From: JAIBCC01 sp963763855
Lineage (GTDB): Bacteria; Acidobacteriota; Blastocatellia; Pyrinomonadales; Pyrinomonadaceae
Assembly: GCA_963763855.1 (NCBI GenBank)
Contig: CAVXPU010000005.1
Span: forward strand, 3,305,788 to 3,369,787
Direction: 5' to 3'
DNA length: 64,000 bases
The position numbers and the translations under genes are program-made. The notes beneath the pieces were generated by a model. It did not search any database and was not told where the DNA came from. It saw only the letters and a program-made list of their open reading frames with translations. Below are positions 8,423-17,680 of this stretch, one piece after another; the first letter of the stretch is position 1, and every line of letters starts with the position of its first letter.

Positions 8423-9775
8423 ATGTTGTTGAAAGTGTTGGTTTACGGGTATTTACGCAACATTTACTCATCGCGGAAGATTGAGCAATCTTTAACTGAA
8501 AACGTGCATTTCATGTGGCTTACGGGCGGAGCGAAGCCTGACCATAACACGATCAATGATTTTCGGGGAAAGCGTTTGAAGGAGCATTTGCAGAAGATAT
8601 TCAGTCAAGTGGTCGTTTTATTGGCAGAGGAAGGAGTCTTGTCATTGAAGGAAATAACGTTGGACGGGACGAAGCTGGAAGCGAATGCGAATCGTTACAC
8701 TTTTGTGTGGGGAAAAGCGATAAAGACGAGTCGCGAACGAATCGAAAAGCAGCTCAATGAGCTTTGGAAATATGTCGAGGAAGTCTATCGGGAAGAAGAA
8801 AACACGCCGACCAAACCCGAATTCAAAGAGATCAATCCGGAATCGGTGAGTCGGGCGATAGAAGAAATAAATGAAGCGTTGAAAGTTAAATCAATCGACA
8901 AAAAGGTCAAACAAAAGTTGAATTATGCGAGGAAGAATTGGACAAAAAAGTTGAGTGAATATGATGAGAAAGAGCAGATTCTAAAGGGTCGCGGAAGTTA
9001 TTCAAAAACGGATAAAGAGGCAACGTTTATGCGGATGAAAGACGATCATATGATGAACGGACAGCTCAAACCCGGCTACAATCCGCAAGCCTCAACGAGC
9101 GGTCATTATCTGGTCAATTACACGCTCGGACAAAGCCCGACGGACACAAATCTACTCAAAGATCACCTCGAAAAACACGTTGAAAGTTACGGAAATAATC
9201 CGGAAAATATCACTGCAGACGCAGGTTGCGGAAGCGAAGAAAATTATGATTATTTAGCTGAAAAAGAGATTGAAGCCTTCGTTAAATACAATTATTTCGA
9301 GAAAGAACAGACCGGTAAAAAGCACCAACAGAATCCATTTTTAGCGGATAATCTGTATTACAATCAGGAAACTGACACTTATTATTGCCCGATCGGACAA
9401 CCGATGAAGCGAATCGGGACGAAAAAACAAAAGACCAAAACAGGCTACATTCAGCAGATAAATCAATACCAAGCTCAAAATTGCACAAGTTGTCCGATGC
9501 GTTCAGGATGCCATAAATCAACAGGAAATCGAATCATTGGACGAAATCATAATCTGATCAAACGGCGGAAAGAAATCAGAGAATTACTGGAAAGTGAAAT
9601 CGGAGTGGTGAAAAGAAAAGAACGTTGGAAGGTAGAAGCGGTCTTTGGCAACATCAAACACAACAAAGGATTCAAAAGATTCAATTTAAGAGGACTCCAA
9701 AAAGCCGGAATCGAAGTCGGACTGATAGCACTGGCTCACAATCTGAACCACTTTGGGTTAGAAAGAAGCCATTAA
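8423..9775 (+). CDS. IS1182-type transposase, main ORF (450 aa)
   Basis: The frame opens at an ATG 9 bp after the in-frame TAA (MLLKVLVYGYLRNIYSSRKIE). It contains the DDE-type features of IS1182/IS4-like transposases: EITLDGTKLEANANRYTFVWGK with the first acidic residue, NITADAGCGSEENYDYL with the second, and a C-terminal EAVFGNIKHNKGFKRFNLRG with the glutamate. It also has a zinc-finger-like cluster (CPIGQP, CTSCPMRSGCHKS). It would catalyse element transposition if a functional N-terminus is supplied by readthrough or if reinitiated protein suffices. The protein is identical to the copy at 62408-63760. Confidence 0.9.
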   Translation: MLLKVLVYGYLRNIYSSRKIEQSLTENVHFMWLTGGAKPDHNTINDFRGKRLKEHLQKIFSQVVVLLAEEGVLSLKEITLDGTKLEANANRYTFVWGKAIKTSRERIEKQLNELWKYVEEVYREEENTPTKPEFKEINPESVSRAIEEINEALKVKSIDKKVKQKLNYARKNWTKKLSEYDEKEQILKGRGSYSKTDKEATFMRMKDDHMMNGQLKPGYNPQASTSGHYLVNYTLGQSPTDTNLLKDHLEKHVESYGNNPENITADAGCGSEENYDYLAEKEIEAFVKYNYFEKEQTGKKHQQNPFLADNLYYNQETDTYYCPIGQPMKRIGTKKQKTKTGYIQQINQYQAQNCTSCPMRSGCHKSTGNRIIGRNHNLIKRRKEIRELLESEIGVVKRKERWKVEAVFGNIKHNKGFKRFNLRGLQKAGIEVGLIALAHNLNHFGLERSH

Positions 9776-9943
9776 ACCCGGGATAAACTCAAACTATTGA
9801 AAAAACAAACTAAATTTATCCCGCAAACGAGAAAAATCACAAAAATTAGTCTGCAAAGGCAGAAAAAAAACTAAAATGAAAAAAAAGACTGCCCAAATTT
9901 TTACTTTTTGGACAGCCTCTTGAATAATCTGATGTTAATGTCT

Positions 9944-10234
9944 TTAGCCGATAGAATCTTTCATTGCTTTACCGACACGGAATTTAACAGTTGTTTTAGC
10001 AGGAATTTGGATTGGTTTGCCAGTTGCAGGATTTCGTCCTTCGCGAGCTTTTCGTGTTGCTTTTACCAATTTGCCGAAACCAGGCAGAGTGAATTCTCCG
10101 TTCGTTTTTACCTCACCAGCCGCAAGGCTAGCTAAAGCAGTAAAAAATTCCTTCGCATCGGTTTTTTTGATTCCCGTTTTTTCAGCCAATTGGCTAATAA
10201 TTTCAGTTTGTGTCAAACGCTTCGTTGAAGCCAT
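9944..10234 (-). CDS. hup: HU-family DNA-binding protein
   Basis: A 96-residue bacterial histone-like protein. The N-terminal helices (TQTEIISQLAEKTGIKKTDA), the FTLPGFGKL segment and the DNA-binding arm GRNPATGKPIQIPAK are canonical for HU/IHF. It binds and bends DNA in the nucleoid. It is transcribed away from the tRNA gene, and its stop codon lies 25 bp from the right end of the IS copy. A GGAGG-type ribosome-binding site precedes the start. Confidence 0.95.
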   Translation of the reverse strand: MASTKRLTQTEIISQLAEKTGIKKTDAKEFFTALASLAAGEVKTNGEFTLPGFGKLVKATRKAREGRNPATGKPIQIPAKTTVKFRVGKAMKDSIG

Positions 10235-10353
10235 AATTTAAGTTTTACCTCCAAAAGTTAATTGAGAAAATTAATAAATCGTTTAGTACGTCATTGCCGT
10301 AAAGCAAATCATTTAATTGGGGCAGTTGTTAGTTATCCAACCTTTAGTTGAAA

Positions 10354-10430
10354 TGGTCGGGGCGGCAAGATTCGAACATGCGACCTCTCGGTCCCAAACC
10401 GAGCGCTCTACCAAGCTGAGCCACGCCCCG
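10354..10430 (-). tRNA. tRNA-Pro (anticodon TGG)
   Basis: On the minus strand a 77-nt cloverleaf can be drawn. The 7-bp acceptor stem is CGGGGCG/CGCCCCG, the anticodon stem CTCGG/CCGAG encloses loop TTTGGGA with anticodon TGG, and the T-loop contains TTCGAAT. The discriminator is A and CCA is encoded at 10354-10356. It decodes CCN proline codons. Confidence 0.95.
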
Positions 10431-10503
10431 AAAACAAATTTGTTTCGCTTAAGAAATTGCTAACAAGTGGCGAATTTTACAAGTGAAAAGAACTAAAATC
10501 AAG

Positions 10504-11109
10504 CTACGGCGTAGGAAAATCATGCAAAAACGCAATTATTTTTTGAATCGCCCTTCCGCGATGGCTTATTTCATGCTTTATTTCGTCAGAAAGCTCACCA
10601 AATGATTTAGTAAAACCTGCCGGAATGAAAACCGGATCGTAACCAAAACCATTAATTCCAACGGGGTTTTGAGCTATGACTCCTACACAAATTCCACTAG
10701 TCAAGTACTTAATTTGCCCGTTCTTGTCTGATAATGCCATCGAACAAATAAATCTTGCAGAGCGATTGTTACTCCTCGTTTGCTTCAACTCTGATAATAG
10801 CTTAGCGTTTTTTTCTTCGTTTGTCGCCCCAGCACCTGCATATCTTGCAGAAAAAACCCCAGGTCTGCCTCCAAGTGCTTCTACCTCTAGTCCTGAATCA
10901 TCAGCAAGTGATAGTATTCCGGTCTTTTTCGCATAGTATTGAGCCTTCAAAATCGCGTTTTCCTCAAATGTCTGTCGTGTTTCTTCGGGTTCGGAAAGAT
11001 TTGGAAATTCTGCTGTATCTCTCAGGACAATTGGAAAATCGGCTAAAAGCTCCCGTAATTCTCTAATTTTACCGGAGTTTTTCGTTGCAATTAAAAGCTC
11101 AAAACTCAT
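10504..11109 (-). CDS. rdgB: RdgB/HAM1-type XTP/dITP diphosphatase
   Basis: A 201-residue house-cleaning pyrophosphatase that hydrolyses ITP, dITP and XTP to keep non-canonical purines out of nucleic acids. Diagnostic motifs are ATKNSGKIRELRELL at the N-terminus, LADDSGLEVEALGGRPGVFSAR, GFGYDPVFIP and the C-terminal SHRGRAIQK. Length is normal for the family. It lies just upstream of tRNA-Pro and hup on the same strand. Confidence 0.93.
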   Translation of the reverse strand: MSFELLIATKNSGKIRELRELLADFPIVLRDTAEFPNLSEPEETRQTFEENAILKAQYYAKKTGILSLADDSGLEVEALGGRPGVFSARYAGAGATNEEKNAKLLSELKQTRSNNRSARFICSMALSDKNGQIKYLTSGICVGVIAQNPVGINGFGYDPVFIPAGFTKSFGELSDEIKHEISHRGRAIQKIIAFLHDFPTP

Positions 11110-11266
11110 TTCTTATTGTCTCTCAAGCAAAATTTATTTTCTAAACATATTATTTTCTTGCAAAAACATAACAATTTAAGCTATAAATTTAAAGGCGGTG
11201 CTTTTCCACACACTCCTGAATTGCCCTCTCATCTGACTAAAAAAAATAACTAATGAGGTTCATGCT

Positions 11267-12637
11267 TTGAACACTATCGCAATCTCCGATACTAATCCGG
11301 TTTCTAATAATATTAATCCAACGGATACCGTTGAGGGAGAAGTTGTGTTTCCGGCTCAACCTGTAATTCTGATAAACGATGTGGCAATCCGTTTGGGAGT
11401 CTGGCTTTCCGGCTTACAAAGTTTTCTGCAAATTCGCAACTATTCTTTTGGTGATAATAACCGTGCAAAAGCCTCTACGCGTGATTGGACACAAGAATTT
11501 CACCTGACCAATTCTACGCTCTTACTCTGCTCAAAACTCAACTTGCAACTTCTAAAATTTCTTGAAACGCAAGAATTAAAAAACCAAGATGTTTCAAACG
11601 AAGAAGGAGTTTCCGAACCCGGAAAGTTCTTGTTTAGTTTTGCAGAAGTTTCGGAATTGGCTGAAATATTAAAGCACTCAATCTTGCTTAATGAAGCCCT
11701 TTTGCGGTCTGCTCCGCTGAAATTTACTGAATGGGTCGCTTGGAGCATGGCTTTGAGCGACAAGTTCGACAAAGCGAGGGCTTTGCCAAAAATTATTCAA
11801 ACCGCTGAGCATGAAGGTGAAAGATTCTTACCGATAGAACTCCAAAATGTTTTACAAAGCAAACCGATTCCTTACGCAATAGAAGCCGATTTGCGGATTA
11901 TTTTGCCTCGCATCGCGAAGGTTTTGAAATGGCTAAATGTAGTTGAGGAAATGCTTCAAAAAGATGAACCGCTGAAGCCGACTCTACTCTTATTCGCCAG
12001 AATTTACGAACAAACGCAAGAAATGATTAGTTACATTAATAATCGGCTTCTGCGTTTTTCTAATGAAGACGATCCGATCTTTGCTGCTTTAGATGCAACA
12101 ATTTACGCGGCTTCGATTGAATCTCGAAAGGTATTTAATTTCGAACTTGGCGGACTTGCGGAAATTCGACAAGCTCCACGTATTTACGCCAAAATTGAAA
12201 CTTCCTATGCACTTTTGAACGATTCTTTCCAGCAAACTCTCGTAAATTTTGCACAGATTATTGACCCCAATGTTGATCCCTACAAGATCTTCCCAAATTT
12301 CAAAGATAAACTAGGTCAATCTCTTGCTCTGCGTCAAAGCTTGTGGAATATTAAAATTGAAGTTTCAAAAGTTGAGCAAAATCCGGAAACTGCCTCGACC
12401 GAAGAACTATACGAGAAACTTAACTATTTCCTCAAAGAAAACTTATACTTTTTGTTTTATAAAGATTGTGAAACGGTTGAAAGATTCGTCGAAGAAGTTT
12501 TGCGAACCAATAGTAAGAGCGATCTGGTGCCGATTCTCCATCGGTTTGGTGCCTACCTCGAAACTCTTTTCGGACAAGTAAATATGCGGGTTTTGCTGGC
12601 TAATCATCCCTTTGAATATCCTTCTCAAGAGGTTTGA
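11267..12637 (+). CDS. Unknown 456-residue, mostly helical cytoplasmic protein
   Basis: I do not recognise this family. The frame starts at TTG 11267, with TGAGG 8 bp upstream. The nearest ATG (11262) is out of frame and stops at once. There is no signal peptide or membrane helix. The protein is acidic, leucine-rich and predicted helical throughout, with long amphipathic segments (residues 70-150 and 215-300). Its TGA abuts the stop codon of the convergent permease remnant with no gap. Confidence 0.6.
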   Translation: MNTIAISDTNPVSNNINPTDTVEGEVVFPAQPVILINDVAIRLGVWLSGLQSFLQIRNYSFGDNNRAKASTRDWTQEFHLTNSTLLLCSKLNLQLLKFLETQELKNQDVSNEEGVSEPGKFLFSFAEVSELAEILKHSILLNEALLRSAPLKFTEWVAWSMALSDKFDKARALPKIIQTAEHEGERFLPIELQNVLQSKPIPYAIEADLRIILPRIAKVLKWLNVVEEMLQKDEPLKPTLLLFARIYEQTQEMISYINNRLLRFSNEDDPIFAALDATIYAASIESRKVFNFELGGLAEIRQAPRIYAKIETSYALLNDSFQQTLVNFAQIIDPNVDPYKIFPNFKDKLGQSLALRQSLWNIKIEVSKVEQNPETASTEELYEKLNYFLKENLYFLFYKDCETVERFVEEVLRTNSKSDLVPILHRFGAYLETLFGQVNMRVLLANHPFEYPSQEV

Positions 12638-15165
12638 TTATTGCGATCTCAATATTGAAAGCGGCTTTTTAAATAGAACATCAAAACTCGCCAGAGTTCC
12701 AATTACCGTAACCAAAATCGCCGTTATCAAAATCCCAAATATTACCAATCCCAAATCAAATTCCCAATCAAATTCCAACACATATTTCGTCACGGCAAAG
12801 GAAAGCAAAACTGCGAAAAACGAACCGATTATCCCTGCCAGCAAACCCAAAATCGCATATTCTGTCACCAATATAGTCAACAAATTTCCGCGTTTCGCAC
12901 CTAAAGTTTTCAAGATCGCATTCTCGTAAATCCTTTGAGACTTCGTCAAACTGACCGAGCCGATCAAAATCAAAATCCCGGTCAACATTACAAAACTGCC
13001 AACAAATGATATTGCCAAAACGAAATTATTTATCAATTTTGTAACGGTGGAAAGAATATCCTGAACGTCAAAAATCTGGATATTCGGATTCGCGTCAATT
13101 ACTTTTCGCTGAAATCTCGCACGCTGAACAGCGGGAATCTTCTTAAGAATTGGCAACGCAAATGTTTTTGGAGCGTTTTCCAAAGCGTTCGGACGAAAGA
13201 CGAAGATAAACACTGTACGAGTATTTCTGACGTCAATTTTCCTAACGCTGCTAACTTTTGCATTGATTTTCCGACCAAGAATATCAAACGTTATGATGCT
13301 CCCGATGTTTATTTTCAGAAGCCGTGCCATATCGTCCACAACTGAAACTTCCAAATCTGTAGTTGGCGTAGAATCCCACCATTTACCGGCAATGATCTGC
13401 TTCATTTTCATCCAAATTTGGTCGGTAAGTAACTGCAAATTCCCGTCCGATTTGTCCCTGTTGCTGGCGAACTTCACGCTGCTGGAAATCGATTGATTTA
13501 CCTTCTACTAAAGCAATTCTCGCTCTGATTGTCGGCACAGGCTTAATTTCCTCATCAGTAACCTCACTGGCTAATTGCGTAACGCTTTCCACCTGACTTG
13601 GCTGAATATCAACAAGAAAAAGGCTCGGAAGCGACTCATTTCGGGTAAAATCAAACTCGCGAATCAGATTATTTTGCAGTGATTGAACTGCGATTACGAC
13701 AAACGCACCAAGCCCAACCGCGAGTAAAACAACCCTCGTTTGATTGCCCGGGCGATAAAGCGAATTGACCGCTTGAGCGATTGAAAATGACGAAAATTTC
13801 TTAGTTTTTTGCAGTAACTTGGTCAAAAGAGTTGCCGTAAAATATAGAATAATTGAGGTTAAGCCCAAACCCACGAGAAATGAAGTGCCAACTTTCCAAG
13901 AACCCGCCTGCCAAACAGCAACGCCTAAAATTCCCGCGAGCGTTAGAAAACCGAAAATCCATTTCGTCCAATCCAGCCGCCGAATCTGCTCGTTATTTGC
14001 GTCTCTGAGAAGTAAGCTTGGCTTAATTTGACGAATCTGCAAAAGCGGCAAAAGCGAAAATAGAAGCGAAATCAAAACACCTAGAATAATTCCCTGCCAT
14101 GCCGCTGACGTCTGCAAATTTGAAGACATATTTTCAGGCAAATCCGCACCAAAACGCCCTTCAACAAACCATAATGTAAGTTGTGCCAGAAGAATGCCAA
14201 AAAGACTCCCCAAAAAACCTAAAGTTAATATCTGCAACAAATAAACGAAGATAACTTTTCCGCTATCTGCTCCCAAACACTTCAAAACTGCCACAGTTTT
14301 GCGTTTTTGTTCGACAAAAACTCTCGCAACATTCCAAACGCCTACTCCGCCTAAAACCAGGATTAAAAGTCCGGTTAAAGAAAGATAATTTTCGGTTCTG
14401 AGTAAATTGTTCGCTGATGTTTTCCTGCGTTTCTCGATAACTTTGAACGGTTAAGATCGTTCCTTCAAAAGCCTTGCGAAGTTGTTTGACCAATTCAGTT
14501 GGGTTTTCCGATGTGCGATATAGGATTCGACGGCGAACTCTTGAATTAGAACGGTTTAAGCCTGTCTCTTCAAAGGCTTTTTTCTGCATAAAAACGCGTG
14601 GACCAAGCCGAAATCCGCTCTGTCCGCCGGGTTCTTCATCAAAAGTCGCACGAATCTCAAAATCCGTTTCACCGATCTTTAGTTTGTCACCAATTTTAAG
14701 GTCTAATTTTTCTAAAAGTAAAGGAGCGACGACAATTCCGTTGTTGTCTAAACTCTTGAAATCAAACGATTTGCCGTCTGAAAATTTGAATTCACCTACC
14801 AGCGGAAAGGGCGGCTCGATTCCCTTAATTTCAACAAATTGCAAACCCTCTTTCGTAGAATCCGAAGGTTTAGACATCGCAACCGTCGTGACAGCTTCAT
14901 TTCTTGCTTCAATAATTTGTGATTTGCTAATCACCGATTCAATTCGGGAAATATCATCAGGCGAAAAGGTCGCGGTCGTGCTGACTTCAAAATCCGCGGT
15001 CAGCAAAGCTCGTGCGTCAGTGCCAACCGCGTTTGCCAAATTCTGAATCAGCGAACGCAAAGCAACCACCGAACCGACTCCAATGGCAATACATAAAAAG
15101 AAAAAGAGCAAACGCCGCCACGATGAGCGAATTTCACGGAATGTCAGATTAAAAATAAATTGCAT
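12638..15165 (-). pseudogene. FtsX/MacB-type ABC permease (YbbP-like), split by two +1 frameshifts
   Basis: Three overlapping frames together encode one large FtsX-type permease of about 840 residues, like YbbP of the lysophospholipase/ABC group. The start is best placed at 15165 (MQFIFNLTFREIRSSWRRLL), not further upstream in the repeat. Near 14397-14402 the frame changes: ...EQFT continues as TENYLSLTGLLILVLGG in the next frame, restored by removing one base. Near 13394-13403 it changes again: YRPNLDENE continues as QIIAGKWWDSTPTTD, also restored by removing one base. Each half carries a periplasmic domain and FtsX membrane helices. The gene is either a young pseudogene or carries two sequencing errors. 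The partner ATPase lies directly upstream. Confidence 0.8.
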
Positions 15166-15189
15166 AAAATAAACGTCGGAACGTCCATC

Positions 15190-15277
15190 GGAACGCCTTC
15201 GCCCTCGAAGGCTCTTCCACGCCTCCAAACTTTTTTGAACGCCGAGCATTCATTGCCTTCGAGGGCGAAGGCGTTCC
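15190..15277. repeat. Palindromic repeat between ATPase and permease genes
   Basis: Perfect 23-bp arms (15190-15212 and 15255-15277, beginning GGAACGCCTTCGCCCTCG) enclose a 42-bp loop, giving a strong hairpin. It lies inside the ABC operon and adds a false N-terminal extension to the permease frame. It resembles a REP/MITE-type element. No other copy was seen in the window. Confidence 0.85.
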
Positions 15278-15278
15278 G

Positions 15279-15950
15279 TTATTTCACTGCGTCGCTCACG
15301 ACTTTCCCGTCTCTCAAACGAATTTGCCGATCAGCTCTTTCCGCTAATTCCTGATCGTGCGTAACCAAAATTAGGGTCGTTTTTTTATCATCGTGGAGAG
15401 CTGTCATTAATTCAAAAACGTGCTGACCATTGCGTGAATCTAAGTTTCCCGTGGGTTCATCTGCGAGCAAAATTTTCGGACTATTGGCAAATGCCCTTGC
15501 GATGGCTACACGCTGCTGTTCGCCGCCTGAAAGTTCATTTGGATAATGATGTCCGCGATTGGTTAAGCCTACTTCTTCCAATAGTTGCGAGGCACGCTGC
15601 TTGCCGTTTTTTTGCCCGACGATCTCTAGCGGAATCAGAATATTCTCATATGCCGTGAGGCTCGGAATCAGATGAAACGATTGAAAAATAAAGCCGAGTT
15701 TATCGCTTCTCAATTTCGCTAAACCGTCTTCATTCATCCGCGTAATGTTTTCGCCATCGATCAAAATATCGCCGATTGTCGGTGCGTCAAGCCCTGCGAT
15801 TAAGCCCAAAAGAGTTGATTTGCCGCTTCCCGAAGCTCCCGTTATAGCGACGAATTGTCCATCTGGAATCGTCAGCGAAACGTCGGCTAAAATCGTTAGG
15901 TCATCAGCACCGGAGCGGACTGTTTTTGTAATATTTGAAATTTCAATCAT
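15279..15950 (-). CDS. ABC transporter ATPase (YbbA/LolD-like)
   Basis: A 223-residue ATPase counted from the ATG at 15950 (MIEISNITKTV). An upstream in-frame ATG at 15980 would only add ten unconserved residues. Walker A is GASGSGKST, the signature LSGGEQQRVAIARAF and Walker B ILLADEPTGNLD, the LolD/MacB subclass that pairs with FtsX-type permeases. It is followed by the broken permease gene and diverges from the TesA-like esterase gene, the same arrangement as tesA-ybbA-ybbP in Escherichia coli. Confidence 0.9.
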   Translation of the reverse strand: MIEISNITKTVRSGADDLTILADVSLTIPDGQFVAITGASGSGKSTLLGLIAGLDAPTIGDILIDGENITRMNEDGLAKLRSDKLGFIFQSFHLIPSLTAYENILIPLEIVGQKNGKQRASQLLEEVGLTNRGHHYPNELSGGEQQRVAIARAFANSPKILLADEPTGNLDSRNGQHVFELMTALHDDKKTTLILVTHDQELAERADRQIRLRDGKVVSDAVK

Positions 15951-16062
15951 AAATTGGACAAAGGAGACAGATAATTGCAAAATTTAATCATAACAAAGCG
16001 AGAAGTTTTGCAACAATTTGAATCCGTTTTCGTAATTACAACGAACTCATTCTCGATAAAGT

Positions 16063-16746
16063 ATGTTCAATCTTATTCGTTCGACTATAACATTTGGTTT
16101 CATAATCTTTCTGACAGCTTGCGGCGGTTCGTTTGCAAAAAATGAATTTGAAAAGCCGCGTGAGCAGATAGAAATTCCGCAAACGACTTCAAAAAAGGCG
16201 AAAATTATTGCCTTTGGAGATAGCTTAACGGCGGGTTTTGGCTTGAGTGAGAAAGAATCTTATCCGTATCTTTTGCAAGAGAAATTGCGTGTGGAAGGTT
16301 ACGATTATGAAGTCGTAAATGCCGGAATAGCAGGAGATACTACGCTCGGCGGATTAGAAAGAATTGATTGGTCGCTCAGTCAGGAAAATGTCCAAGTTTT
16401 AATTCTAGAACTTGGTGGAAATGATCTTTTGCGTAATTTACCTGTAGATAAAATGAAGCAAAATCTTTCGGCGATAATCAAGAAAGCGAAGGCAAAAAAT
16501 ATCAAAGTTTTGTTTTGCGGAATGCTCGCTCCGCCGACGATGGGTGCGAAATATCAACGCGAATTTGTCGCAGTTTTCCCTGATTTAGCGGATGAACACA
16601 AGGTTGAATTCATGCCGTTTATTTTAGAAGGTGTTGCAGCAAATCCGAAGCTCAATCAGCCGGACGGAATTCACCCGAATTTTGAAGGATCGAAAATAAT
16701 GACGGACAATGTTTATCAGGCTCTTAAGCCATTATTGAAGAAATAG
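16063..16746 (+). CDS. TesA-like SGNH/GDSL esterase, lipoprotein
   Basis: A 227-residue protein with a lipoprotein signal (LTAC, Cys20) and an SGNH hydrolase domain. Block I is FGDSLTAGFG (Ser54), block III is LGGNDLLRN and block V is DGIHPNFEG with the Asp/His pair. This is the arylesterase / acyl-CoA thioesterase I / lysophospholipase L1 family, here anchored in the membrane rather than free in the periplasm. The gene diverges from the YbbA-like ATPase gene, which conserves a known neighbourhood. Confidence 0.88.
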   Translation: MFNLIRSTITFGFIIFLTACGGSFAKNEFEKPREQIEIPQTTSKKAKIIAFGDSLTAGFGLSEKESYPYLLQEKLRVEGYDYEVVNAGIAGDTTLGGLERIDWSLSQENVQVLILELGGNDLLRNLPVDKMKQNLSAIIKKAKAKNIKVLFCGMLAPPTMGAKYQREFVAVFPDLADEHKVEFMPFILEGVAANPKLNQPDGIHPNFEGSKIMTDNVYQALKPLLKK

Positions 16747-16758
16747 TTCGAGGGTTCT

Positions 16759-16821
16759 TGCAGAAGCCCGCACGCAGTAAGGGCGTAGCTCTTGCACACT
16801 TACTTCGTGCGTGTTTCTGCA
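16759..16821. repeat. Palindromic repeat, TGCAGAAGCCCGCACG family, copy 1
   Basis: A 63-bp element bounded by TGCAGAA...TTCTGCA. It contains GCCCGCACG on one arm and CGTGCGTGT on the other, with internal AGTAAGGGCGT. It lies between the esterase and SDR genes. Related 75-bp copies are at 42438-42512 (inside a gene) and 56796-56870. Confidence 0.85.
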
Positions 16822-16858
16822 TCCGCAACAATAAAAAAAACGAACAAGGGAAGGAAAA

Positions 16859-17581
16859 ATGAATTTAGAAGGAAAAACAGTTTTAATAGTAGGTGCCGGA
16901 CGTGGAATTGGACGTGCAGCAGCCGAACTTTTTTCAGAAGCAGACGCAAATATCGTGATCTCATCACGCAATGAACCCGAGCTTTTGGAGCTTGAATATA
17001 AGCTCAGCACAAAAGGACGCTCAAATGTTTTGCCTGTTGAAGCAGATGCATCCAATGAGGCTGATGTAAAAGCATTGGTTGAGGAAGCCGTCAAACACTT
17101 TGGCAGCATCGATTATCTCATCCACGCCGCCGGACTCGGCATTTTGAAACCTTTTGCAGATTTAACTTGGCGAGATTTTGACGATCTTTACACCGCAAAT
17201 GTAAAAGCTACATTCAACGTCTTGCAAGCCGTTTTACCAATTATGGCTGAGCAAAAATTCGGACGCATCGTTGCTATTCCCGGTATTTTGGGTAAAGCTC
17301 CAATGATGCAAGCTTCAGCTTATTGTGCTGCAAAATATGCACTTACGGGAATGATCAAGTGCTTAAAGGACGAATACAAACGCCACGGAATCCGTTTCAG
17401 TCTGATGCATCTTGGCGGGGTTGATTCAAATTTTTGGGACAATATTTCAATGAAAGTCCAACGCGATAAAATGCTCTCAATCGATGCCGCCGCTCGTGCA
17501 GTTTTCTTTGCCGCAACTCAAGAAGGCGAAGGCGTTATGTCTGAAATTGTACTGATGCCGGAGAATCATCAGTTGGTTTAG
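16859..17581 (+). CDS. SDR-family oxidoreductase
   Basis: A 240-residue short-chain dehydrogenase. It shows the nucleotide-binding GAGRGIGRAAAELF motif, the HAAGLG segment equivalent to NNAG, and YCAAKYALTGMIK with the catalytic Tyr and Lys. The Arg after GAGRGIGR and SSRNEPE suggest NADP(H) preference. An AAGGAAGG ribosome-binding site precedes the ATG. The substrate is unknown. Confidence 0.85.
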   Translation: MNLEGKTVLIVGAGRGIGRAAAELFSEADANIVISSRNEPELLELEYKLSTKGRSNVLPVEADASNEADVKALVEEAVKHFGSIDYLIHAAGLGILKPFADLTWRDFDDLYTANVKATFNVLQAVLPIMAEQKFGRIVAIPGILGKAPMMQASAYCAAKYALTGMIKCLKDEYKRHGIRFSLMHLGGVDSNFWDNISMKVQRDKMLSIDAAARAVFFAATQEGEGVMSEIVLMPENHQLV

Positions 17582-17680
17582 ATCAAGACCACTAAACGGT
17601 GTGGAAATCCACATTGTAAATAGATTTGAGTTTGAGCATAGTTTGGATCGACGAAGTCCATGACCTCGGAGATTCAAACT

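Larger units (their letters stand above)
8176..9919 (+). mobile_element. IS1182-type insertion sequence, copy 1 (complete)
   Basis: The element is about 1,744 bp and bounded by imperfect terminal inverted repeats. The left end reads GAGGCTGTCTGAAAAGG, and the right end read inward is GAGGCTGTCCAAAAAGT. It carries one transposase reading frame interrupted by an in-frame TAA at 8411-8413. No convincing direct target duplication is visible (left flank AAGAATC, right flank TTGAATAA). A nearly identical inverted copy begins at 62264. One base differs upstream of the transposase (an A is missing near 8220), while the 450-residue main ORF is identical. Confidence 0.9.
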
